Shown here in pieces: positions 26,009 through 35,079 of a stretch of 64,000 nt of DNA (its first letter is position 1; each line of letters begins with the position of its first letter). A model generated the notes under the pieces. It was given only the letters and a program-made list of their open reading frames with translations, did no database searches and had not been told where the DNA came from. The DNA is taken from positions 132,017 to 196,016 of the forward strand of contig CAYGJC010000001.1 of the NCBI GenBank assembly GCA_964350245.1, written 5' to 3'. A program made the translations under genes and the position numbers. The stretch is from JAJACP01 sp964350245 (GTDB lineage Bacteria; Chlamydiota; Chlamydiia; Chlamydiales; JAAKFR01).

Positions 26009-26341
26009 TTATGAACAACGAGGTGGGCACTTAGGCGGACACTTCGGTGGGCATTTTGGTGCACATGGATCGCAATTTGGTGTGTATGTTGGGCATCCTG
26101 GCTCACAACGTGGTGTTGGAGAGCATGGGTTGCACTTTGGCGGACATGGTGGTGGACAACATGGGTCACACTTTGGCGCACAAGGCTGTGGACAAGGTTG
26201 TGGACAGCATGGATCACACTTTGGTGGGCATCTCCAGCCGCATGGGTCGCAGAAGCAATCCGCCCATCTGTTACAGCTCGCTAAGCTGAACATGCTCATT
26301 ACAAACAGAGCTGCGAAAAACATTTTCAAAGATCGTTTCAT
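26009..26341 (-). CDS. omcA: Small cysteine-rich lipoprotein OmcA
   Basis: A 110-residue protein, ATG at 26341 with AAAGGAG eight bases upstream. The lipoprotein signal ends FSLASC (Cys23). The mature part is almost entirely Cys/Pro repeats of the type CPPKCDPC, with over 25 Cys. By position and composition it is OmcA, the small lipoprotein partner of OmcB in the cross-linked outer envelope. It is longer and more repetitive than C. trachomatis OmcA (about 88 residues). It precedes the 44-codon ORF and omcB in one transcription direction. Confidence 0.9.
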   Translation of the reverse strand: MKRSLKMFFAALFVMSMFSLASCNRWADCFCDPCGWRCPPKCDPCCPQPCPQPCAPKCDPCCPPPCPPKCNPCSPTPRCEPGCPTYTPNCDPCAPKCPPKCPPKCPPRCS

Positions 26342-26679
26342 TTGAAACTCCTTTAGTTGATTAGAGTCTAGTTGTTGTTTAATTTGCCCTCATATTCTAA
26401 CGGGGCTCTGCACTCGGTAGTACAGTCCTTATGAATCTATTATCAAATGAATACTAAAATTTTATCAAACCTTTTTTAGAATAATACAATCTTTAAAATA
26501 GCAATTCCTAATGAAAACAAAGCCACTGTTACCAACATTATCAAAGACTTAAGCTGATAAAAAATCTTGTTTATAAGAAAAATTCCATTGCAACTTTGCA
26601 AAAAGTCCGCTACGTTTATGACGGAAAATAACTAAAGACTCGAATTTCGAAATCGACTGAAAATCAATGAGGTAGGAAA
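26342..26679. other. 338-bp intergenic region between omcA and murA
   Basis: AT-rich divergent promoter region for omcA (minus) and murA (plus). I see no open frame longer than about 15 codons and no strong hairpin. Promoter elements of the late omcAB genes should lie within about 100 bases of 26341, but no sequence match is clear enough to mark. Confidence 0.5.
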
Positions 26680-28065
26680 ATGAATATTCTCCAAGTGCAT
26701 GGTAACGCGAAACTTAAAGGCGAAGTGATCGCGGCCGGCGCAAAAAACGCCATGACTAAGTTATTAGTCGCTTCTTTGCTCTCGGATAAGAAGTGCGTTT
26801 TTTACAACGTTCCTGATATTGGAGATGTGCAAATCACAGTCAATTTATGCAAAGAAATTGGCGCGCAGGTTGAATGGGATCGCGAAAAAGGCGTCATTGA
26901 AATCATCACCAAAGAACTTAAGACAACCTATATCCCTCAACGCTTTTCTGGCGCCAACCGCATTCCCATTTTAATGGCAGGCGCTCTGCTAGGACGGACG
27001 GATGAAGACATTATTATTCCCACTGTTGGTGGTGATGCCATCGGTAAACGTTCCATTGATTTTCATGTCGCGGCACTCAGACAGTTAGGCGCTGCAGTTG
27101 AATACAGAGAGATGAAAAAAGAGGGAGCTTATTTAGCGCACGCGCATCATGGACTGACAGGTAACCACATTTCTTTTCCCTTTCCATCAGTAGGAGCCAC
27201 TGAAAATGCCATTCTAGCAGGGGTACGTGCAAAAGGTAATACCGTTATTACTAATGCAGCTATTGAACCCGAAATTGTTGAACTCATCTTATTTTTACAA
27301 AAACTCGGTTCTATTATTTCTGTTGATGCAGACCGAACTATCCATATTGAGGGAACGACCACTTCACATGAAGTGGAACACACAGTAATGGCCGACCGCA
27401 TCGAATCGGCCTCTTTTGGAGTCGCGGCGATTGCCACGAAGGGAAGTGTTTTCGTTCGCGGTGCGCAGCACGCCCACATGATTACATTTTTAAACAAACT
27501 GCGTGAAATAGGTGCCGGTTTTGCCGTCAAAAATGATGGAATCGAATTTTTCTACCAAGGGCCTCTAAAAGGCGGCGCACACATTGAAACGGACGTCCAT
27601 CCCGGTTTTATGACCGACTGGCAACAACCTTATGCCGTTTTACTCACTCAGGCCCATGGAACCTCTGTTATCCACGAAACTGTTTATGAGAACCGCTTTG
27701 GTTATACACACGCCCTCAAAAAAATGGGAGCTGATATTGAGCTTTTCACAAAATGTTTAGGAAGTAAAACGTGTCGCTATGGCATGCGTAACTATGCACA
27801 TAGCATCATTGTCAAAGGAAGCACACCCCTTTATGGAGGCGATATCCACATTCCTGATCTGAGAGCCGGCTTTGCTTATGTGATGGCTGCCTTAATCGCA
27901 ACAGGAGAGAGCTCGATTCATGGCATGCACTATCTAGATAGAGGCTACGAGCATCTCGTTTCCAAACTACAAAAACTCGGCGCCAAAATCGAGCGCGTCT
28001 CAGCAAAACCACCTGAACCCCAGGCACCCGTTAAACCGCTTTCCAAGAAAAAAGTCATGGTATGA
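26680..28065 (+). CDS. murA: UDP-N-acetylglucosamine 1-carboxyvinyltransferase
   Basis: A 461-residue protein, the first committed step of peptidoglycan synthesis, in the cytoplasm. MurA landmarks are AAGAKNAMTKLLVASLL (Lys22-Asn23) and the loop IPTVGGDAIGKRSIDFH. In that loop the usual catalytic Cys (Cys115 in E. coli) is Asp119. The same change in C. trachomatis MurA is known to make the enzyme fosfomycin-resistant. The C-terminus carries a Lys/Pro-rich tail of about 25 residues beyond the usual end. The stop overlaps the next gene (ATGA). Confidence 0.95.
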   Translation: MNILQVHGNAKLKGEVIAAGAKNAMTKLLVASLLSDKKCVFYNVPDIGDVQITVNLCKEIGAQVEWDREKGVIEIITKELKTTYIPQRFSGANRIPILMAGALLGRTDEDIIIPTVGGDAIGKRSIDFHVAALRQLGAAVEYREMKKEGAYLAHAHHGLTGNHISFPFPSVGATENAILAGVRAKGNTVITNAAIEPEIVELILFLQKLGSIISVDADRTIHIEGTTTSHEVEHTVMADRIESASFGVAAIATKGSVFVRGAQHAHMITFLNKLREIGAGFAVKNDGIEFFYQGPLKGGAHIETDVHPGFMTDWQQPYAVLLTQAHGTSVIHETVYENRFGYTHALKKMGADIELFTKCLGSKTCRYGMRNYAHSIIVKGSTPLYGGDIHIPDLRAGFAYVMAALIATGESSIHGMHYLDRGYEHLVSKLQKLGAKIERVSAKPPEPQAPVKPLSKKKVMV

Positions 28066-29018
28066 CCTGGCAGCAACTACTGCGTAGCTCTATCACATCG
28101 TGGGAAGAGCTTTGCTCGCAACTAGAACTTGATCTACCTGAAATTCAAAGACTTGAATTCCCTCTGCTTCTTCCACTTCGTTTATTGAAGAAGATGGAGA
28201 AAGGCAACCCCGAGGATCCGCTCTTTAAACAGTTTGTGCCCCAACAAGCCGAGGCCCGCCCTTCATCTGCTTTCCTAACAGATCCTGTAGGTGATCAACG
28301 TGCCCAGTGTACTGCCAAAGGGTTGAAAAAGTATAAGCAGCGCCTTTTACTGGTGACTACCGGGGCGTGTGCCATGCACTGCCGCTATTGTTTTCGGCAG
28401 CATTTTGACTACAGCAAAGAACGGGGCTTTGCAGGCGAGCTTGCTCAAATCCAAAAAGATAATTCACTGCGAGAGGTTATTCTGAGTGGAGGAGACCCCC
28501 TCTCTTTAAGTGACAGAGCCCTTGGTGAGTTGATCGATGCACTGGGAACAATCAGCCACCTGAAGCGTCTCCGCTTTCATACCCGTTTTCCGATTGGTAT
28601 CCCCGAACGGATCACTCCTGAGTTTCTGGCCATTATAGAACGCTGCCCTCTGCAAACGTGGTTTGTGATTCATTGCAACCATCCCCGAGAACTGGATATC
28701 GAGGTTCTTGGAGCGCTAAAAGCGATCCAAAAATTAGGTGTTCCTGTGTTGAATCAAGCTGTTTTGCTAAAAGGAGTGAACGATTCCATTGAGACGCTCC
28801 AGGCTCTCTCTGAGCGGCTGTGTGACCATGGAATCCAGCCCTACTATTTGCATCAACTCGACCGTGTCCAAGGAGCGGAGCATTTCGAAGTGAGCGCTAA
28901 AAGAGGCCAGCAGCTGATTGAGGAGTTGCGCACGCGTGTTTCAGGATATGCGGTTCCTCAGTATGTTCAGGAGATCCCGGGAAAACCTTCTAAGACTTTA
29001 GTAAGCGAAGCGCGTTAA
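28062..29018 (+). CDS. epmB: Radical-SAM lysine 2,3-aminomutase family protein (EpmB-like)
   Basis: A 318-residue protein with the radical-SAM cluster motif Cys103-x3-Cys107-x2-Cys110 (ACAMHCRYCFRQH), the SAM-binding ILSGGDPL and the PLP-binding region near the C-terminus (QEIPGKP). It is the size of EpmB, which makes beta-lysine for modification of elongation factor P. Free-lysine KamA enzymes are longer. The ATGA overlap with murA indicates coupling. Its stop overlaps the P-type ATPase end by 29 bases, tail to tail. Confidence 0.85.
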   Translation: MTWQQLLRSSITSWEELCSQLELDLPEIQRLEFPLLLPLRLLKKMEKGNPEDPLFKQFVPQQAEARPSSAFLTDPVGDQRAQCTAKGLKKYKQRLLLVTTGACAMHCRYCFRQHFDYSKERGFAGELAQIQKDNSLREVILSGGDPLSLSDRALGELIDALGTISHLKRLRFHTRFPIGIPERITPEFLAIIERCPLQTWFVIHCNHPRELDIEVLGALKAIQKLGVPVLNQAVLLKGVNDSIETLQALSERLCDHGIQPYYLHQLDRVQGAEHFEVSAKRGQQLIEELRTRVSGYAVPQYVQEIPGKPSKTLVSEAR

Positions 29019-31179
29019 AAATAACAAGCATTGTGGCACCCATATCGGCCCCAATAGCCATCCAAAGGGTGGCCATATTGAGTAGCGCTAGCGTAATAAA
29101 AAGTGCCTTTACACCCAGAGCAAAGGTGATATTTTGCTTAATCACCTTGAGTACGCGGCGCGAATAACGGAGCAGCCAAGGCAGCCGGGCCAGATCATCT
29201 GCCATCAACACAATGTCTGCTGTTTCAATAGCCGCATCTGTTCCCATTCCTCCCATGGCAATTCCTAGAGTAGCAGCAGCCATTGCCGGCGCATCGTTCA
29301 CTCCATCCCCCACCATCCCTACTTTATCCCATGTGCGCGCTAAATCTGCCACAGCTTCGACCTTCTCTTCTGGCAACAGCTCGGCTAAAAAGCGGTCCAC
29401 ACCCACGTGTTCCGCCAAAGCGCGTGCTGTAGGCTCGTTATCTCCGGTGAGCATCACTTGCTCTTCAATCCCAGACCTTTTTACCGCAAGTAAAGTCTCC
29501 CGCACCCACTCACGTGGACTATCGGCAACAGAAATCAAGCCACAAACATGATCATCAGTGCCAATGGCCACAATAGAGTGGCCCGCATCTTCTAGAGACA
29601 AAGCTGCCTGGTGAATGGCTTCTGTTTCCTGGCCCATCTCATGCATAAAGCGATGACTCCCTATCCAGTAGAGTTTGCCATTGTAGGTCGCTAAAGCTCC
29701 CTTTCCTTTGATCGTCTGGAAATGGGCAGCAGAGACTGCCGTGATCCCCATTTCTTCGCCTTTACGCAAAATCGCACGTGCAAGAGGATGCTCGCTGGGC
29801 TTTTCCAAAGCGACAGCCCGCTCCATCAACTCTTCTACAGTATGTTGATTGAGTGGCACTAATTTTTGTACTTCTGGATGACCATAGGTAAGCGTTCCCG
29901 TCTTATCGTAAGCAAGCGCTTTGAGCTGCCCTACTTGTTCAAGAAAAACGCCTCCTTTAATCAAAACTCCTTGGCGAGCAGCGGCTGTTAAGCCTGAAAC
30001 AATGCTCACAGGAGTCGAAATCACAAGAGCACACGGACACGCGATGACAAGAAGAACAAGACCGCGATAGATCCAGTCAAACCAAGGTAGGGAGAATAAA
30101 AGGGGTGGCAATAGCACCACAAGAAGGGAAAAAAGAAGCATCAAAGGAGTGTAGTAGCGGGCAAACATCTCCACCCATTGCTCGCTCTCAGAGCGCTTGG
30201 CGCGGGCCTCTTCAACAAGCTGAATCATACGCGCAAGGGTTGTCTCTTTGACAAGCTTGGTGACCCGGCACTCCAAAGCCCCTTCTTCATTGAGCGTGCC
30301 TGCAAACAGCTCGTCTCCACACTCTTTTGCAACCGGAAAAGATTCTCCGGTGATCGGAGACTGATCTACTGAGGAGGCTCCACTAGTGACCACTCCATCT
30401 AAAGGAATTTTCTCACCAGGACGAATCAAAAGAGTCTCTCCGATCTCAATCTCTTCTACCGGACACTCTTGTACCTCGCCCGTAGTTGGATCAAGGCGTC
30501 GCGCTAAAGTGGGGGTGAGCTCCAGTAGAGCAGAAATGGCACGTCTAGCCCGCCCGACACTCCACTGCTCTAGTAAAAGCGCCAGCGTGAACAAAAAAGC
30601 TACCGTTGCCCCTTCAAACCACTCTTGAATGCCGATGGCTCCCATGATAGCGACAATCATCAGAACATTCATATCAAGGTTCAGTCTGCGCACGGAAAAA
30701 TACGCTTTGGGAAGAACATAAACCACACCACAAAGAATGGAGAGAAGATAGAACGCCTTTGTGATCAGAGGGAGTTTGTGTTCCTCTGAAAGTGCTCCCA
30801 ACATCTCGAGAAAGCTCGGATGATAGAGGTAATGAGTAAGAGCGCCCAAAAGTAAAAAACTGCCACTTAAGAGAGTAAAGATCAGACGGCCATGCAGCTG
30901 AAAGAAAGACTTCTTGTTCTCTTCTCTCTTGTTCCAAACAGTTGCACGCATGCCAGTTGAGCGAATTAAATGAATAAGCGCTTCTGAATCAATCTTTTTG
31001 GAATCATAGGTCACACCCATTTTGGCTTCAATCAGGTTGAAGTCAAGCGTATGCACCCCCTCATGGCTACCCACCACACGCTTTAAAATCGTCACCTCTT
31101 CGGCACAATCAAGCCCCTCAATTTTGAAACTGGCATGCTCTTGATTAATCGTCTGATTTTCCTTGCGCTTGATCGACAT
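28990..31179 (-). CDS. zntA: P1B-type heavy-metal ATPase (Zn/Cd/Pb class)
   Basis: About 729 residues from the ATG at 31179, chosen because GGAG lies upstream; longer in-frame starts exist. A single heavy-metal-associated domain with GLDCAEEV (DCxxE instead of CxxC) precedes eight membrane segments. Core motifs: TGES (actuator), CPC in VIACPCALVIS (metal site), DKTGTLTYG (phosphorylated Asp), SEHPLA (His-Pro of P1B) and GDGVNDAPA. The CPC plus DCxxE combination fits Zn2+/Cd2+/Pb2+ export. Its start overlaps the end of the 96-residue gene by 35 bases. Confidence 0.9.
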   Translation of the reverse strand: MSIKRKENQTINQEHASFKIEGLDCAEEVTILKRVVGSHEGVHTLDFNLIEAKMGVTYDSKKIDSEALIHLIRSTGMRATVWNKREENKKSFFQLHGRLIFTLLSGSFLLLGALTHYLYHPSFLEMLGALSEEHKLPLITKAFYLLSILCGVVYVLPKAYFSVRRLNLDMNVLMIVAIMGAIGIQEWFEGATVAFLFTLALLLEQWSVGRARRAISALLELTPTLARRLDPTTGEVQECPVEEIEIGETLLIRPGEKIPLDGVVTSGASSVDQSPITGESFPVAKECGDELFAGTLNEEGALECRVTKLVKETTLARMIQLVEEARAKRSESEQWVEMFARYYTPLMLLFSLLVVLLPPLLFSLPWFDWIYRGLVLLVIACPCALVISTPVSIVSGLTAAARQGVLIKGGVFLEQVGQLKALAYDKTGTLTYGHPEVQKLVPLNQHTVEELMERAVALEKPSEHPLARAILRKGEEMGITAVSAAHFQTIKGKGALATYNGKLYWIGSHRFMHEMGQETEAIHQAALSLEDAGHSIVAIGTDDHVCGLISVADSPREWVRETLLAVKRSGIEEQVMLTGDNEPTARALAEHVGVDRFLAELLPEEKVEAVADLARTWDKVGMVGDGVNDAPAMAAATLGIAMGGMGTDAAIETADIVLMADDLARLPWLLRYSRRVLKVIKQNITFALGVKALFITLALLNMATLWMAIGADMGATMLVIFNALRLLKS

Positions 31180-31435
31180 GCAACTTGGCTCCATACAAAC
31201 TGATGAGCGCGGAACCACTCTTGGACATCGCCTCTGATGAGAGTTTGTTTAAAGCCATTTCTAGGCTTTTTTTCACCTCTTCCGGAATCTGCTCATTTTC
31301 AACTAAGTTCTTGAGCTCACTTTCAATATGCAGTAACTTGGCTGGATTAGGCGCTTTTCCCTCTTCAATCTGCCCAATGAACTCTCCAATCGCCTCATCG
31401 ACATCATCTATTTTCTCCTCAAACGGCTCCGACAT
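31145..31435 (-). CDS. Hypothetical 96-residue acidic helical protein
   Basis: Acidic and helical, without signal peptide or membrane segment (EKIDDVDEAIGEFIGQIEEG near the start, ELKNLVENEQIPEEVKKSLE in the middle). I recognise no family. GGGGAAGGG precedes the ATG. The stop lies 35 bases inside the P-type ATPase gene, so the two are probably co-translated. It lies downstream of argS on the same strand. Confidence 0.6.
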   Translation of the reverse strand: MSEPFEEKIDDVDEAIGEFIGQIEEGKAPNPAKLLHIESELKNLVENEQIPEEVKKSLEMALNKLSSEAMSKSGSALISLYGAKLHVDQAQGKSDD

Positions 31436-31493
31436 CCCTTCCCCTCAACAAAATTCCTCTAACTAATTGTATACAATTTGATTATTTAGGGGA

Positions 31494-33212
31494 TTACATT
31501 CTGTCAACAGTCTGAATGCCAAGAATCTGTAATCCTGTTGCCATGGTCCGGGCAACAGCTTCACATAGAAGAAGACGAGAATTCTGCTCTTCCACTCCTT
31601 CAACGCGACAATCACGGAAAAAAGCGTTGAATTTTTGCGCTAAACTATAGAGATAATCGGTTAAGACATTCGGCAGCAACTCCTCTTCCATGACCTGAAG
31701 TGTCTCGGAGAAGCGTAAAAGATGTAAGCCAAGATCCCTCTCTGCGGGGTGCTCCAGTGAGATTTTTTCTGTTTTACATAGCTTTTTGATATCAACTTTG
31801 CCAATCCTCCGCTTAATCCCATTTACACGGACAAAAGAATAGAGAATAAAGGCCGCCGTATTCCCATCAAAGCGGAGCATCCGTTCATAACTAAAGACGT
31901 AATCGCTAATCCGGTTGCACGAAAGATCCGCATACTTCACCGCATCGATCCCTAAAATGCGGGCCAACCGCTCAAGTTCTTCCGGGCCCATTTCATGCTC
32001 ACGCTCTGCTAAAATCTTCTTAGCCTCCTTAATCGAGGCTGTGAGAAGGTCGACTAGCTTCTCTACCTGACCAGAGCGGGTACGAAACTTTTTTCCATCC
32101 GTTCCTAAAACAACTCCGAAGGGAACGTGATCAAAACGAACTTTTTTCGGATCGAGATAGCCTGCTTTTTCTGCTGTTTTGCGAACCAAATCAAAGTGCA
32201 AACTCTGCCCAGCATCTGTCACAACGACGATTCGGTCGGCGTGCTCATCTTCAATCCGGTGAAGCATCGCTGCCATATCGGTCGTGTCATAGTTGTAGCC
32301 ACCATCCGACTTCTGCACCATCAACGGAATGCGATGTCCCTCGTGGAACACACATTTGGCTCCCTCAGAAACCGTTACCAACCCTTTCTCTTCCAAATCT
32401 TTTACAATCTCTCCGAGCATGGGGTTATAAAACGACTCCCCTCTCTCTTCAAGACGAATGTCGAGTAAATCATACACTTCTTGAAACGCTTGACGGGAGA
32501 TATGACAGATTGCCTCCCATGCCTGAAGAGCTGCCGGATCTCCCCCCTGCAAAGCCACAACCGCTTGGCGGGCGCGCGTCTTGAACCCTTCATCGGCATC
32601 AAAGCGCTCCTTAGAGAGACGATACCATTTCATAAGAGTGGGCAGATCGGCCTCTTCAAGCCGATCAGCCGTCTCCTCATTGATGTAGGCAATCAACATA
32701 CCAAATGCAGTGCCCCAGTCGCCCACATGATTCAATCGGATGACAGAGTGCCCCAAAAACTCAAAAAGTCGCGCGATCGCGTCCCCGATGATTGTCGAGC
32801 GCAGATGACCCACATGCATCTCTTTAGCAATATTAGGTGAAGAGAACTCCACGATGATGCGCTTGGGAGTCGCGGGACGCTCGACTCCAAGTCTTCCATC
32901 ACACAAAACTTCGTTGAGTAAAGTGGAGAGATATTGGGGTCTGAGGGTAAGGTTGATGAACCCGGGTCCGGCAATTTCCACCTCTTCAAACAGGGCCCGT
33001 TCTAGCTGATCGACAAGGGCCTCTGCAATCTCACGAGGAGCTTTTTTTAAGCTCTTGGCCAAACGCATCGCACTATTACATTGATAGTGCCCAAATTTCT
33101 CCTGGGTTGCCGGGGTGACGTGCATCTGGAGCTCTTCCGCCAGAACCTGGGGAAAAGCGGCATAGGCAGCCTTTGTCACGGCCTGTTCGACTGTTTCAAT
33201 AAGGGATCTCAT
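31494..33212 (-). CDS. argS: Arginyl-tRNA synthetase
   Basis: A 572-residue class I synthetase from the ATG at 33212 (MRSLIETVEQAV); an 18-residue upstream extension lacks family similarity. Motifs: HIGH variant HVGHLRSTIIGD, the ArgS SPNIAKEMHVGH region, GTDGKKFRTRSG in place of KMSKS, and the C-terminal anticodon-binding domain ending QILGIQTVDRM. Confidence 0.97.
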   Translation of the reverse strand: MRSLIETVEQAVTKAAYAAFPQVLAEELQMHVTPATQEKFGHYQCNSAMRLAKSLKKAPREIAEALVDQLERALFEEVEIAGPGFINLTLRPQYLSTLLNEVLCDGRLGVERPATPKRIIVEFSSPNIAKEMHVGHLRSTIIGDAIARLFEFLGHSVIRLNHVGDWGTAFGMLIAYINEETADRLEEADLPTLMKWYRLSKERFDADEGFKTRARQAVVALQGGDPAALQAWEAICHISRQAFQEVYDLLDIRLEERGESFYNPMLGEIVKDLEEKGLVTVSEGAKCVFHEGHRIPLMVQKSDGGYNYDTTDMAAMLHRIEDEHADRIVVVTDAGQSLHFDLVRKTAEKAGYLDPKKVRFDHVPFGVVLGTDGKKFRTRSGQVEKLVDLLTASIKEAKKILAEREHEMGPEELERLARILGIDAVKYADLSCNRISDYVFSYERMLRFDGNTAAFILYSFVRVNGIKRRIGKVDIKKLCKTEKISLEHPAERDLGLHLLRFSETLQVMEEELLPNVLTDYLYSLAQKFNAFFRDCRVEGVEEQNSRLLLCEAVARTMATGLQILGIQTVDRM

Positions 33213-33347
33213 CACTCGGAGACAATAGCAAATCGGCTTAAATTCCACAATGCGGCTTCTCATCAACTCTTTTCTTTAACACAAATTTGACAAAATTAAT
33301 CTTTTGTTAATATTTCTTTAATATAATGGCAGCCAGGGGGTTAACTT

Positions 33348-34502
33348 ATGAGCTCACAGCCAATTGGGGTTTCAGCCTCTCAAACGGAGACATCCCAATC
33401 TTTTGTTGAAAAAGTGCAGGCCGTTTTTCACTTCGCAATCGATTGCCTGGTGATGCTTGGCTATCTTCTCAAATCTGTTTTCTACTCATTTGCTCAAGAC
33501 AAGTCTGATCGCAGCGATGTGTACGAGGGGCGGGTGATCTGCCACACCCGTAATTGCGCCAAAGCAAGTGAACTTTGGCAGTATGTAAAAAGCCGTAGAA
33601 ACCCAACGCCTGTGTCTAAAGCCTACAAAGAACATACCGCAACATATGGTTTTACGACCCAACCGACTACGGTGCGCGCCAAGCCGTTTAATGGAGGGAT
33701 GTGCATGGGTGGAGTGACCCTTTTTTTTAAGGTGTGGTTTCGCTCTAAAGGGAATATTGACGCCCTTGTCGCTACCTTTGATGGTGGGGTACCGATTCAA
33801 GGGGCTTTTTATCAAGAGCAATACGAGACGCTTTACAGTGAACAATACTATCCGAGATTAGTTGCTATTGTAAACACCGATGTTACAGAAGATGTGAAAG
33901 CTTATCTAAGAGATAAAACCAAGCCTAGCTGGGTACCCGATTGGGCTGATAATGACGTCGCTCTTCACGCCACATTTCGAGAAATTCTTTCCCAAAACTC
34001 CGGTCAAAAAAACTCCGAAAAAGACCACACCGTAGCCGCGCTTAAAGCATCTGAGCTTGAAGCGGAAGTCGTTCTCTACGATGCCTCCTCTAAAAACCTA
34101 CTTGAGACAGTGGAAACGCTAGCTCCCGGGGCCTATAAACTTTCCTTCCCGGTTTATAGTTCCATCGGAGAGAGAAAGAAACACACCCACACCATCGCCT
34201 TGATCGTCGGTGAAACAGGGAGCTACTCCTACATTTACGATCCCAACAATAGCATCGCCTACTCACCCAAAGAGAACCTACAAACCGTCATGCAACGCAT
34301 CTTAACCAAACACACCGGCTTTGACTATAGCTCAAACCCAGAGGGCACTCATCCCCATATGGGGCGCAAAGTGCTGAATTTTTTGAATGAAACAGCCAAT
34401 CCACCCCGAGATCCGGTTTCTTCAGGCTTTGAGCTCTACCGGATTACGGAGGCGATCCCTTCGCCCCCGCAAGATACCAGTCTCGCAGCTGAGCAATCTT
34501 AG
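33348..34502 (+). CDS. Putative papain-like (YopT/C58-type) cysteine protease, candidate effector
   Basis: A 384-residue protein with no known annotation that I recognise. A hydrophobic stretch covers residues 26-50. The order of possible catalytic residues fits papain-like proteases of the YopT family: Cys119 in NGGMCMGGVTLFFKVW, His279/His281 in KKHTHTIALIV, and Asp298 in YIYDPNNSIAYS, where DPN is the C58 hallmark. YopT-type proteases are type III effectors that cut host GTPases. No signal peptide is present, as expected for type III export. Its end overlaps plsC by 59 bases, tail to tail. The catalytic assignment is inferred from motif spacing only. Confidence 0.5.
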   Translation: MSSQPIGVSASQTETSQSFVEKVQAVFHFAIDCLVMLGYLLKSVFYSFAQDKSDRSDVYEGRVICHTRNCAKASELWQYVKSRRNPTPVSKAYKEHTATYGFTTQPTTVRAKPFNGGMCMGGVTLFFKVWFRSKGNIDALVATFDGGVPIQGAFYQEQYETLYSEQYYPRLVAIVNTDVTEDVKAYLRDKTKPSWVPDWADNDVALHATFREILSQNSGQKNSEKDHTVAALKASELEAEVVLYDASSKNLLETVETLAPGAYKLSFPVYSSIGERKKHTHTIALIVGETGSYSYIYDPNNSIAYSPKENLQTVMQRILTKHTGFDYSSNPEGTHPHMGRKVLNFLNETANPPRDPVSSGFELYRITEAIPSPPQDTSLAAEQS

Positions 34503-35079
34503 CCATCACGCGAGCCATAATTTCGGCTTGCGCCTCTTTTTTGTCCCTCTCGCCTAGGTCTTCAAACGTGAGCGGCGTGCCAAAAATACAGGCGGTCTTG
34601 CCAAAAAGCTTAGGAAAGCGGCGCCGATTGTTCCATATTTCATAGACACCATGAAGATAAACCGGAATGACCTGGCAGTCTGTTTTCTGCACTAACATCC
34701 CGACCCCCAGCTGTCCTTTATGAAGCTCTCCATCTGCAGACCTACGTCCTTCTGGAAAGATCACGACTTTACAGTCAGTGCGTACCAATGCCATTGCCTT
34801 TTTGAACGCATTAATATTTCCCTTTCCACGCCGTACGGGGTGCGTGTTAAGCTGACGAATCAGCCATCCGAAGAAAGGAGAACGAAAAAGCGAATCACGC
34901 CCTAAAAAATGCACCTTTCCGGGACAGGAGATGCCTATCAAGGGGGGATCTAAAAAGGAGGTGTGGTTGGAACAAATGATACCACCCCCTTTGGGAAAGT
35001 GTTTCTTGCCATAGACCCGATGGCGATAAAAAATACGCGCAAAAAGGGCGACACAAAAAATGCAAAATAAACGAATCAT
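34444..35079 (-). CDS. plsC: 1-acyl-sn-glycerol-3-phosphate acyltransferase
   Basis: A 211-residue protein with an N-terminal membrane anchor, the catalytic NHTSFLDP (H-x4-D) and the substrate motif VIFPEGRRS. It makes phosphatidic acid, the substrate of CdsA, which is encoded two genes upstream. The start overlaps the cmk stop (ATGA). Order and coupling match the chlamydial uppS-cdsA-cmk-plsC operon. Confidence 0.93.
   Translation of the reverse strand: MIRLFCIFCVALFARIFYRHRVYGKKHFPKGGGIICSNHTSFLDPPLIGISCPGKVHFLGRDSLFRSPFFGWLIRQLNTHPVRRGKGNINAFKKAMALVRTDCKVVIFPEGRRSADGELHKGQLGVGMLVQKTDCQVIPVYLHGVYEIWNNRRRFPKLFGKTACIFGTPLTFEDLGERDKKEAQAEIMARVMAKIAQLRDWYLAGAKGSPP

Noticed and set aside
25963..26217. 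A His/Val-rich open frame on the minus strand and Gly/His-rich frames on the plus strand over omcA
   Set aside because: They are alternative frames of the repetitive Cys/Pro codons of omcA. They lack ribosome-binding sites and signal features.
26020..26230. Regularly spaced repeats inside omcA that could suggest a CRISPR array
   Set aside because: The period follows CPPKCDPC-type codons, the units are short and variable, and the reading frame is kept. No CRISPR array or cas gene is present in the window.
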